A DNA stretch of 7,989 nucleotides from assembly GCA_016762995.1 (NCBI GenBank), contig JAESUT010000074.1:1-7989 (forward strand), given 5' to 3'. The DNA is from Gammaproteobacteria bacterium (lineage in GTDB: Bacteria; Pseudomonadota; Gammaproteobacteria; Pseudomonadales; Pseudohongiellaceae). Position numbers and translations under genes: made by a program. This document shows positions 1-5,764 of this stretch, in pieces (positions within the stretch are counted from its first letter, which is position 1; the number at the start of each line of letters is the position of its first letter). The notes below the pieces were generated by a model. The model was not told the DNA's origin and ran no database searches. It saw only the letters and a list, made by a program, of their open reading frames with translations.

Positions 1-201
1 TTGATAGCGTGCGGGAAGCTCAAACAGATTGGGTTGATCAATCGACGGTAATTCTTCTAGGCCATCAACAAAATACGCATCGACCAGCAAATCGGAAGGG
101 TCTGTTATGCGGTATTGAGGCTGCGCAGGAAATGACGAACAGGCGCTTAGAGTTAGAGCAATTATTGCCAACAGCGGTGATAGTGAGAAGACTCTGATCA
201 T
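1..201 (-). CDS. Predicted outer-membrane lipoprotein, partial (N-terminal 67 residues; 3' end outside window)
   Basis: This reading frame is open from an ATG at 201-199 to the window edge, so it has no stop here. The first 21 residues form a classic lipoprotein signal peptide: MIRVF, a hydrophobic stretch (residues 9-18), then the lipobox LSAC with the lipidated cysteine at residue 21. The residue after the cysteine is Ser, not Asp, which by the usual gammaproteobacterial rule points to outer-membrane sorting. A purine-rich ribosome site (GAGGGA, complement of 208-213) lies 6 bases before the ATG and supports the start. The visible mature part (residues 22-67) begins SSFPAQPQYR and is polar and acidic; I do not recognise a domain. 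The gene is divergent from the Yip1/efflux operon. Lipoprotein call: confident. Function: unknown. Confidence 0.8.
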   Translation of the reverse strand, partial: MIRVFSLSPLLAIIALTLSACSSFPAQPQYRITDPSDLLVDAYFVDGLEELPSIDQPNLFELPARYQ

Positions 202-413
202 GTCCCTTCCCTCATTGAACTCGCTTTTACCTTAACTGAAAGTCAATGTTTTACCAATCAATATTGCTATGTGCTTGAAACCCTTTCGGCATGACCCCTA
301 TACTTACTAACTACTCTGCTCAATATACTTAACGACTGCATGTAAAACTGCCAGTCGGCACACTTAAGAATATTGGCATTGGCGTCACTCTGCTTTCGCT
401 ACAGGACAAGGCC
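202..413. other. Divergent intergenic region between lipoprotein gene and Yip1 gene
   Basis: These 212 bases separate two divergently transcribed genes and must hold promoters for both. The rightward one is annotated separately (275-304). On the left-facing strand I see TTGACT-like and TTGATT-like hexamers around 235-260 but no well-spaced -10 partner, so I do not call a promoter there. The rightward transcript would have a leader of roughly 100 bases, in which I see no strong hairpin or riboswitch-like structure. A second -10-like TATACT at 324-329 lacks a convincing -35. Confidence 0.6.
275..304 (+). promoter_or_regulatory. Sigma70-type promoter for the Yip1/efflux operon
   Basis: TTGAAA at 275-280 (5 of 6 to TTGACA) and TATACT at 299-304 (5 of 6 to TATAAT) are separated by 18 bases. 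Transcription would start near 311, about 100 bases before the Yip1 start codon at 414. The match is by eye only; start-site mapping would confirm it. Confidence 0.5.
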
Positions 414-1139
414 ATGACTGATTTAATCGAAATTGAAGATACCGTGCCCAGCGGTCTGTTCAATACGGCAATTAATATTCTCGTCGCCCCCAGCGAAGCT
501 ATTGCCGAAATTCAACAGCGGCCCACAAAATTATTTCCCTTAGGTCTAGCATTGATTGGCACTGCCCTTTCGTTAATTTGGTATTTCAGCATCGTCGATT
601 TCGCTTGGTACGTTGACGATGTTCTAGCAATGCAAAATATTCCTGAGGACCGTCTCGAAGAGTCTCGCGAGACAATGCTCTCTTTATCGCAGAATATGTT
701 CATGTTAATCGGCGTTGTCGGCGGCACGGTCTTTACTCTTGTCCTTTACACACTTCAATCAGCTTACCTTGCATTAATTTCCGCATTCACAGGAGATGGG
801 CAGAAATTTAGCAGATGGTTCTCTTTAGTCTGTTGGACCTCTCTACCCGTGCTCTTAGGTATAGCAGGAATGATGATAACGATTCTGATGAGCCCAAATG
901 GCCAATTAAGCGCTACTGAGCTCAATCCGTTAACCTTGCGAAATTTAGGCATGGAATTTGATAATAACTCATTGAATGCGCTTTTCGACTTCTTCAATTT
1001 GGCCATGATCTGGAGTATTGGCCTGCTTACAATGGGCTATAAACAGTGGCAAGGGTCGAGCCTAATCAAAGCGCTTGCTGTAATAACGACACCGTATTTA
1101 CTCATTGCTTCGATTTGGGCCTTTGTCGCACTCACTTAA
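414..1139 (+). CDS. Yip1-family integral membrane protein (YknW-like)
   Basis: This 241-residue protein has five probable membrane segments: about residues 40-60, 95-125 (long), 138-158, 188-208 and 219-240. The N-terminal cytoplasmic stretch APSEAIAEIQQRP before the first helix, and the FSLVCWTSLPVLLG segment at 136-149, are typical of bacterial Yip1-domain proteins. The start is supported by AGGA at 403-406, 7 bases before the ATG. It is the first gene after a good promoter and lies 120 bases upstream of the adaptor gene. In Bacillus subtilis the Yip1 protein YknW is the first gene of the yknWXYZ transporter operon and is reported to help assemble that transporter. By position, the same role is plausible here, but this is inference. 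Other bacterial Yip1 proteins have no assigned function. Family call: fairly confident from topology and motifs; no search was possible. Confidence 0.8.
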   Translation: MTDLIEIEDTVPSGLFNTAINILVAPSEAIAEIQQRPTKLFPLGLALIGTALSLIWYFSIVDFAWYVDDVLAMQNIPEDRLEESRETMLSLSQNMFMLIGVVGGTVFTLVLYTLQSAYLALISAFTGDGQKFSRWFSLVCWTSLPVLLGIAGMMITILMSPNGQLSATELNPLTLRNLGMEFDNNSLNALFDFFNLAMIWSIGLLTMGYKQWQGSSLIKALAVITTPYLLIASIWAFVALT

Positions 1140-1259
1140 TCTCAAAAATGAGGGCTTCGAACGTGTTTCCTGTAACTCTATGAGTAGAGAACCGTTATAA
1201 CTTGTGAACTATTATATTTGTGGCTTAATCGATAACTTTCGGATAAATGGATTCGCACT

Positions 1260-2441
1260 ATGAATGCAAAGAAATTGGTATTGGTCTTGCTCCTCGCAGG
1301 GTCTGTGATTGTCCTCCCTATTATTAGTCGGACAATGTTTGGTGCCGATGCGAAGGAAGTTAACGTCTCCATGCTGTCGCAGCGCGTCATAAGTCCCTCA
1401 ATTCTCGCCTCGGGTTTTCTTGCTCATGAAGAAGAGGTCATGCTCAGCTCCGAAGTAATAGGAAAAGTATCTGCGTTATTTGTGGAGGAAGGCGACACAG
1501 TCATTGAGGGACAATTGCTTCTACAGGTTGATGACAAAAACTTCATCGCCGGATTAGAACAGTCCGAAGCTGCGGAGCGCATCAATGCAATCGATATAGA
1601 GAGGCAGGAAGTTCGCATCGAGAACTTATCTAGACAATTCGAGCGTAGCAAGAGCCTGCACGAGCGCAAAATGATCGGTGATGATGAGTTCGACACCATC
1701 AAGAATCAGTTAGACCTAGCCCGAATCGATTTGAAATCTTCCACAGAAAGGCTTGCGCAATCTCGTGCGCAACTAGATCAAGTAAATGATAACTTGAGCA
1801 AAACTAGAATAGTTTCCCCTATCAACGGCGTCATCACTAGCCTGGATATCAAAGTCGGTGAAACGGCCATTGCCAGCTCAACAAATATCCCCGGCTCCTC
1901 GCTTATGACGATCGCGAACCCGGCGAGTATCTATACAGAGGTCTTAGTAGACGAGGCCGATGTTGCCAACATCGAAATTGGACAAAGGTCGGAGATTGTT
2001 GCTATCGCCTATCCCGACCAACCCATGCAAGGCATCGTGCGCTACATAGCGAATACAGCAAAAATTGCACCGGGCCGACAGGGACTTAGTTTCACGGTTA
2101 AGATCGAAATCATAGACTCGGGCGACGTGGTACTTCGTCCAGGCATGTCTTGTCGCGCCGAGATATTCACACGACAGGACCAGGAAGTAATCGCCGTTCC
2201 TATTCAGGCCGTGATCTTCGAAGAAGATCGTTCCGCTCTGCGTAGCGAGTATTTCGTGTTCGTAAACGACAACGGCATCGCTAGAAAAACCAAGATAGAA
2301 GTGGGCATTTCCGATGATGAGTATCAGGAATTGATTAGCAACATCGATGACAATATTGAGATCATTGTCGGCCCTGACCGAGAGCTTCGACATCTGTTGG
2401 AGGGCGACAGGATCGATGTCACCCGTATCGAACTTCAGTAA
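1260..2441 (+). CDS. HlyD/MacA-type periplasmic adaptor (membrane fusion) protein of an ABC efflux system
   Basis: This 393-residue protein would link the inner-membrane ABC transporter to an outer-membrane channel. An N-terminal hydrophobic anchor (about 5-23) has no lipobox, so it should stay membrane-tethered. The first half of the biotinyl-lipoyl domain is at 56-95 (GKVSALFVEEGDTVIEGQ, with the characteristic G-x-V...EGD-x-V-x-x-GQ pattern). A helical hairpin rich in Glu, Arg, Gln and Leu spans about 98-181, the second lipoyl half about 182-222 (RIVSPINGVI), a beta-barrel 224-305 ending in LRPGMSCRAEI, and a membrane-proximal domain runs from about 306 to the end. Length and order fit MacA/YknX. 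The ATG has only a weak Shine-Dalgarno. The gene lies 48 bases before the ATPase gene. No TolC-like channel gene is present in the window, so a TolC encoded elsewhere must be assumed. Confidence 0.9.
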   Translation: MNAKKLVLVLLLAGSVIVLPIISRTMFGADAKEVNVSMLSQRVISPSILASGFLAHEEEVMLSSEVIGKVSALFVEEGDTVIEGQLLLQVDDKNFIAGLEQSEAAERINAIDIERQEVRIENLSRQFERSKSLHERKMIGDDEFDTIKNQLDLARIDLKSSTERLAQSRAQLDQVNDNLSKTRIVSPINGVITSLDIKVGETAIASSTNIPGSSLMTIANPASIYTEVLVDEADVANIEIGQRSEIVAIAYPDQPMQGIVRYIANTAKIAPGRQGLSFTVKIEIIDSGDVVLRPGMSCRAEIFTRQDQEVIAVPIQAVIFEEDRSALRSEYFVFVNDNGIARKTKIEVGISDDEYQELISNIDDNIEIIVGPDRELRHLLEGDRIDVTRIELQ

Positions 2442-2489
2442 GCCTGCGCCAACATTGCCCACTCTACGTAATAATTGAATACAACTACT

Positions 2490-3191
2490 ATGGCACTCAT
2501 CGAACTTAACGGCATTACCAAGTATTACGAGATGGGTGACCAGGTCGTAAAGGCCCTAGACGGTATCGATATTGACATCCTAAAAAATGATTACCTCGCC
2601 TTCATAGGCTCCTCTGGTTCCGGCAAGTCGACCATGCTAAATATCTTGGGTTGTCTGGATAAGCCCAGCAGTGGTCAATACCACCTGAACGGCAAGAACG
2701 TGGAAAATCTCAATCCGAATGAGCTGTCGGAGATTCGAAACCTCGAAATCGGGTTTATCTTCCAGAGCTTTAATCTACTGCCACGTGCAACAGCTCTTGG
2801 CAATGTAATGCAACCGCTGGTGTATCGCAGCATCGGTTATCGCAAGCGCAAGGAAATGGCGATGAAAGTACTGCAGCGTGTTGGTTTGGGCGACCGCGTT
2901 GATCATCTGCCCAATCAACTCTCCGGCGGACAGCGGCAACGCGTTGCCATCGCTCGCGCGCTCGTTACTCGCCCCTCCATCCTGCTCGCCGATGAGCCGA
3001 CAGGAAACCTAGACTCACAGACCACCATCGAGATCATGCAACTGTTCGATGAACTCCATGCCGAAGGACACACACTAATCGTGGTTACCCATGAAGATGA
3101 GATCGCACAGCATTGCCACCGTGTCGTCGAGATGAAAGATGGCAAGATATTTAACGACAGTACAACTAAATCCGCAGCGGTGACCAGCTAA
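2490..3191 (+). CDS. MacB/LolD-type ABC transporter ATP-binding protein
   Basis: This 233-residue stand-alone nucleotide-binding subunit energises the adjacent permease by ATP binding and hydrolysis on the cytoplasmic face. All motifs are intact: Walker A GSSGSGKS (40-47), Q-loop with Q92 in FQSFNLLP, signature LSGGQ (144-148), Walker B ILLADE (164-169) with catalytic E169, D-loop NLDS (173-176) and H-loop H201 in VVTHE. The motif [11 protein letters not shown] is typical of the MacB/LolD/FtsE branch. I chose the ATG at 2490 ([13 protein letters not shown]) because family members start with this pattern. An in-frame TTG at 2475 would add five residues and is less likely; neither has a clear Shine-Dalgarno. 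The stop TAA shares its last A with the permease ATG, indicating translational coupling. The split ATPase and permease differ from Escherichia coli MacB, where they are fused, and match YknY/YknZ. Confidence 0.93.
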   Translation: MALIELNGITKYYEMGDQVVKALDGIDIDILKNDYLAFIGSSGSGKSTMLNILGCLDKPSSGQYHLNGKNVENLNPNELSEIRNLEIGFIFQSFNLLPRATALGNVMQPLVYRSIGYRKRKEMAMKVLQRVGLGDRVDHLPNQLSGGQRQRVAIARALVTRPSILLADEPTGNLDSQTTIEIMQLFDELHAEGHTLIVVTHEDEIAQHCHRVVEMKDGKIFNDSTTKSAAVTS

Positions 3192-4417
3192 TGTTTTTCG
3201 CACTCATAGAAAGTTCGCGCTCTGCCGTAGCATCGATAATTGCCCACGGACTACGCAGTTTCCTAACAACGCTAGGCATAGTAATAGGTGTCGCCAGTGT
3301 TATAGCCGTGGTTTCAGTCACGCAGGGAATGAGCGCGTTTATCGGTGATACCTTCGCCTCGCTGGGCTCCAATAGCCTCACCATTCAGTCCTATACCCCC
3401 TTCGAAGACCAGATGAAGGGAATACGCGCCAGGCTTACGCCAGAAGATATGGAGATGATCGAAAGACGCGCTGAAGGCGTTGCATCTATTACCCCTATTC
3501 TCTATGCCAATCGCGCCTCGCAGATTAAGTTCGGATCCCAGACCGCCTTCAGTCGAATCATGGGTACCACCTATGCCTTTCAGGAAGTCTCGCAAAACTA
3601 CATGTCTATCGGCCGATTTATTGCACAGAGCGACAATTTAACACGCAGGAGAATTGTGGTTATTGGCGACAAGGTTCGAGAGAACCTCAATCTACCGGAC
3701 AACCCTGTCAACGAATATGTCGATATCGGAGGCGAATGGTTCAAGATCGTTGGCCTGATGGAAGCCAAGGGAGAGATCATGGGCCAAAGTCAGGATGATA
3801 TTGTACTGATGCCCTACAACACGATGCGCAGTTTGCAGGGCAATCAGGCGCGTACCGATATTCAAATTCAGTTGAGCCTGAGTGAGTCTGCTGTCGTAGA
3901 GACTGTAGCTCAGCAACTCACCACCTTACTGCGAAATGCCCATGACCTAGGCAGCGACGAAGATGACGATTTTCAGATACAGACTGCCGAGCAACTAATG
4001 GAAACATTCGATACGGTGATCAACATGATCACCTATGTCGTCGGAGGCATCGTTAGTATCTCGCTATTGGTAGGAGGCATTGGCATCATGAATATCATGC
4101 TGGTTTCAGTCACCGAGCGCACCCGTGAGATTGGTATCTGCAAGGCGATAGGCGCGAAGCGTCATCATATTTTGATGCAGTTCCTAATCGAAGCACTGCT
4201 ACTTTCTCTACTCGGCGGATTGGTCGGTTTGGCAATTGGTTATGGACTCGGCACGCTAATCTCCAGCAGCATCCCCTCGTTTCCACCAGCCAGCATTCCC
4301 CTTTGGTCCGTAGTCCTGGCATTGGGCTTTTCTGGGTTTGTTGGCGTACTCTTCGGCATATTACCTGCCGCCAAGGCGGCAAATCTGGACCCCATCGATG
4401 CGCTGAGATACGAATAG
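3191..4417 (+). CDS. MacB-type ABC transporter permease (FtsX fold)
   Basis: This 408-residue inner-membrane subunit has the MacB topology of four helices: TM1 about 28-46, then a large periplasmic domain (47-275), and TM2 279-306, TM3 330-357, TM4 371-391. Family hallmarks are LRSFLTTLGIVIGVASVIAVVS at 21-42, GGIGIMNIMLVSVTERTREIG at 295-315 with the following KAIGAKR, and the C-terminal DPIDALRYE. The start overlaps the ATPase stop by one base, so expression is coupled. MacB-type permeases do not form a continuous pore. They act by mechanotransmission, driving periplasmic substrates through the adaptor and an outer-membrane channel; typical cargoes are peptides, toxins, lipopeptides or macrolides. 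The cargo here cannot be read from sequence. LolC/E-type lipoprotein release is less likely because the operon carries an adaptor. The acidic stretch DLGSDEDDD (252-260) in the periplasmic domain is a mild oddity. Confidence 0.92.
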   Translation: MFFALIESSRSAVASIIAHGLRSFLTTLGIVIGVASVIAVVSVTQGMSAFIGDTFASLGSNSLTIQSYTPFEDQMKGIRARLTPEDMEMIERRAEGVASITPILYANRASQIKFGSQTAFSRIMGTTYAFQEVSQNYMSIGRFIAQSDNLTRRRIVVIGDKVRENLNLPDNPVNEYVDIGGEWFKIVGLMEAKGEIMGQSQDDIVLMPYNTMRSLQGNQARTDIQIQLSLSESAVVETVAQQLTTLLRNAHDLGSDEDDDFQIQTAEQLMETFDTVINMITYVVGGIVSISLLVGGIGIMNIMLVSVTERTREIGICKAIGAKRHHILMQFLIEALLLSLLGGLVGLAIGYGLGTLISSSIPSFPPASIPLWSVVLALGFSGFVGVLFGILPAAKAANLDPIDALRYE

Positions 4418-4421
4418 GAAG
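4416..4421 (+). promoter_or_regulatory. Ribosome binding site for the 33-residue peptide
   Basis: AGGAAG overlaps the permease stop codon (TAG at 4415-4417) and lies 5 bases before a GTG at 4427. Sequence and spacing are those of a good Shine-Dalgarno. This is the main reason for calling the tiny gene downstream. Confidence 0.5.
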
Positions 4422-4426
4422 CCCCG

Positions 4427-4528
4427 GTGAAGCTAGGCCGCTCGCTACTGAAGAATATCCTTTACATCATGATCATTCTCGCCATAGCACCTTTCGCGCT
4501 AGAAGCTGTACTTCTAGTCGAGGTTTAA
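4427..4528 (+). CDS. Candidate small single-pass membrane protein (33 residues), fifth gene of the efflux operon
   Basis: A GTG-initiated frame of 34 codons begins 9 bases after the permease stop and ends with TAA. The peptide has a short basic head (KLGRSLLKN, residues 2-10), a hydrophobic core (about 11-31, ILYIMIILAIAPFALEA and onward), and ends VEV. The distribution of charge predicts N-inside membrane insertion. AGGAAG at 4416-4421 is well placed for initiation. Its position suggests a small accessory or stabilising subunit of the transporter, like other small membrane peptides that bind transport complexes. That role is inference from context. A single Glu (26) and Pro (22) interrupt the helix. 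It is too short to assign to a family. It could be a chance frame, but the combined ribosome site, spacing and hydrophobic pattern make translation plausible. Confidence 0.5.
   Translation: MKLGRSLLKNILYIMIILAIAPFALEAVLLVEV
4499..4517 (+). repeat. Perfect 7-bp inverted repeat at the end of the efflux operon
   Basis: CTAGAAG (4499-4505) and CTTCTAG (4511-4517) flank a 5-base loop, with one further possible G-U pair outside. It lies inside the last codons of the small peptide gene. The T-rich sequence that follows begins about 5-12 bases later, with GTTTAAG before GTTTTATTT. It is therefore at best a weak or 3'-stabilising element rather than a textbook terminator. Confidence 0.4.
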
Positions 4529-4611
4529 GTTTTATTTATTAATTAAAATCAATGACTTACATTTTATTTAAGCACTGACTGGAATTTAAACGCAGCGTAG
4601 TTGCTGTCTGC

Positions 4612-4649
4612 ACCCGGCCTGCCGATCTCTACTTTTTCAGGCCACGGGT
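4612..4649. repeat. Imperfect inverted repeat (10 bp stem with 2-base bulge)
   Basis: ACCC-GGCCTG (4612-4621) pairs with CAGGCC-AC-GGGT (4638-4649), leaving AC (4644-4645) unpaired and a 16-base loop that ends in five T. The stem is GC-rich against an AT-rich background. It could be an RNA hairpin or a remnant of a palindromic repeat element; function is unknown. Confidence 0.45.
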
Positions 4650-4689
4650 TCTTGCCTCACACCTAGCCGCGAGCAGCCTGCTTCTGCTG

Positions 4690-4744
4690 TTAACAAGCGC
4701 CTGATGCGGCTACCCCCCGCTGTATCTTAGCTCAGGCTTGTTAA
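4690..4744. repeat. Imperfect inverted repeat (13 bp stem, 2-base bulge) with nested 4-bp hairpin
   Basis: TTAACAAG (4690-4697) pairs with CTTGTTAA (4737-4744). After a CG bulge (4698-4699), CCTGA (4700-4704) pairs with TCAGG (4732-4736). Inside the loop, GCGG (4706-4709) can pair with CCGC (4717-4720). The architecture of paired outer arms, bulge and inner hairpin is unlikely to be accidental. It ends 131 bases before the desaturase start, and its right arm overlaps a weak -35-like hexamer. It may be a 5'-leader structure, an operator-like palindrome or a small mobile repeat. Confidence 0.5.
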
Positions 4745-4875
4745 ACTGACCCTGATCAACATCTAAGCAATTAAGCTACTGCAATCCAGCCAAATAATGT
4801 GCTAACCTCCGTTTCTTCTTGGCCATCTAGCTTGGTCATCCAACAAATCGAACAAGAATTTAAGTAATCCTACAA

Positions 4876-5646
4876 GTGTTTAAAAACCCCGCAGACCGTT
4901 GGCCAGTATTTTTTATTCTTTGCCTTAGTGCATTGGACTTTGCTTTCTATTTTCTAGTCAGTAATGTCTATGTTCTGGGAGTCTATTTCTTCCTGATGAT
5001 CATCCCCAAGTCGCAGATCTGCGCCTGGAATCACCATCATCAGCATGCTCCTACTTTCAAGACCCTAATTCCCAATCGTGTAATGGAGTTTTTCTATGCT
5101 CTGCACACCGGTGTAACGACTAATCTCTGGGTGTTGCATCATAATTACGGACATCACAATAACTTTCTCGACCAGACAAAAGATGAAAGCCGCTGGACGC
5201 GAGATGACGGCACAATGATGGGAGAAATGGAATACAGCTTGTTGATCACTGTAACTGCCTACTATCGAGGCTATCAAGTAGGAAAGGAACACCTGAAGGA
5301 ACAGCGAACCTTCATCATCTATTCAATTATTACATTTGCGATTGTCGCAGGCTTGTTAGTTTACAAGCCAACTGCTGGGCTATTCCTATTCGGCTTGCCT
5401 ATGATCACAGGCCTATTTATGACAGCCTGGGCAACCTACGGTCATCACGCCGGCCTGAACACAGACAAAGAGTTTGAAGCATCATTTAACAATACCAATC
5501 GCTGGTATAACTTATTTACCGGTAATCTCGGCTACCATACTGCTCATCACTATAAGCAGGGTCTGCACTGGTCGAAGCTGCCACAACTGCACGAGAAAAT
5601 TAAAGACAAGATCCCGGAAGAACTAATTCAAAGAACTTGGATTTAG
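4876..5646 (+). CDS. Membrane fatty acid desaturase-family protein (di-iron, short form)
   Basis: The 256-residue protein carries the three histidine clusters that bind the di-iron centre of membrane desaturases and hydroxylases. Box 1 is NHHHQH (H53, H54, H55, H57), box 2 is HHNYGHH (H88, H89, H93, H94) and box 3 is HTAHH (H221, H224, H225). An additional GHH (H190, H191) lies between boxes 2 and 3. Hydrophobic segments are at about 11-43, 144-164 and 167-187. The substrate is probably a fatty acyl chain or related lipid, but the family also includes hydroxylases and ketolases, so regiochemistry cannot be assigned. It is shorter than many relatives (often about 300 or more residues). The start is a GTG; an in-frame stop at 4861-4863 leaves no earlier common start, and there is no clear Shine-Dalgarno. 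The stop lies inside a 13-bp tandem duplication. A strong terminator follows. Confidence 0.85.
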   Translation: MFKNPADRWPVFFILCLSALDFAFYFLVSNVYVLGVYFFLMIIPKSQICAWNHHHQHAPTFKTLIPNRVMEFFYALHTGVTTNLWVLHHNYGHHNNFLDQTKDESRWTRDDGTMMGEMEYSLLITVTAYYRGYQVGKEHLKEQRTFIIYSIITFAIVAGLLVYKPTAGLFLFGLPMITGLFMTAWATYGHHAGLNTDKEFEASFNNTNRWYNLFTGNLGYHTAHHYKQGLHWSKLPQLHEKIKDKIPEELIQRTWI

Positions 5647-5657
5647 AACTTGGATTA
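5632..5657 (+). repeat. 13-bp tandem duplication across the desaturase stop codon
   Basis: AGAACTTGGATT occurs at 5632-5643 and again at 5645-5656, a period of 13 bases. The TAG stop (5644-5646) is formed at the junction. With a single copy the frame would continue as I-K-N-R-G-F-E and stop at a TAA 7 codons later (near 5676), so the duplication appears to have shortened the protein tail by about six residues. Confidence 0.75.
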
Positions 5658-5683
5658 AGAATCGGGGCTTTGAATAAGAAACG

Positions 5684-5722
5684 GCACAAAAAAGGGGATC
5701 AGTTTGATCCCCTTTTTTGTGC
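5684..5722. terminator. Bidirectional intrinsic terminator between convergent genes
   Basis: A perfect 17-bp stem, GCAC-A6-GGGGATC (5684-5700) and its complement GATCCCC-T6-GTGC (5706-5722), encloses the loop AGTTT. The GC-rich core followed by T6 terminates rightward transcription from the desaturase. The A6 tract gives the same U-run on the minus strand for the DUF4097 operon, which ends at 5759. This is a textbook shared terminator. Confidence 0.92.
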
Positions 5723-5743
5723 GTGCTGAAGCTCGAAACCTAA

Positions 5744-5764
5744 CTAACTAGTAGCTAACTAGTA
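5744..5764. repeat. Short 11-bp-period direct repeat at the DUF4097 gene end
   Basis: CTAACTAGTA occurs at 5744-5753 and 5755-5764, with a partial CTAA before and ACTAAC after. It straddles the stop codon of the minus-strand gene. It contains ACTAGT palindromes. It is probably a small slippage duplication without function. Confidence 0.5.

Larger units (their letters stand above)
4529..4875. other. 347-bp non-coding region upstream of the desaturase gene, with structured centre
   Basis: No convincing gene is seen on either strand; the longest ATG frames I could trace are under 25 codons. The left part is AT-rich. The centre (about 4600-4745) is more GC-rich and holds the two inverted repeats annotated separately. 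A possible desaturase promoter is TTGTTA (4739-4744) and TCTAAG (4762-4767) with 17-base spacing, 4 of 6 matches each. It overlaps the right arm of the second inverted repeat and is weak. Confidence 0.5.

Noticed and set aside
1140..1259. Separate promoter for the adaptor gene (TATAAC near 1196 or GATAAC near 1231).
   Set aside because: No acceptable -35 hexamer at 16-19 bases was found for either; the 120-bp gap may still contain one, but it cannot be supported.
2475..2489. TTG start adding five residues (MNTTT) to the ATPase.
   Set aside because: Family members begin at the MALIEL-type start, and no Shine-Dalgarno supports the TTG; ATG at 2490 preferred, though not proven.
2490..4417. LolCDE-type lipoprotein release system.
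   Set aside because: ATPase and permease motifs overlap with Lol proteins, but the upstream HlyD/MacA adaptor and the single permease with MacB-like motifs fit an efflux/export system better.
4303..4542. 79-codon plus-strand frame overlapping the permease 3' end.
   Set aside because: It is out of frame with the clear permease gene, its composition is not protein-like, and the 4427-4528 frame has the better ribosome site.
4688..4746. Possible integron attC site: GTTAAAC at the right end and paired arms with extrahelical bases.
   Set aside because: The left arm (TGTTAAC) does not fit the RYYYAAC consensus, no second site follows the desaturase gene, a normal terminator sits there instead, and no integrase is visible.
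4795..4840. Minus-strand short frames of about 15-22 codons near 4780-4840.
   Set aside because: Too short, no ribosome site and no recognisable pattern.
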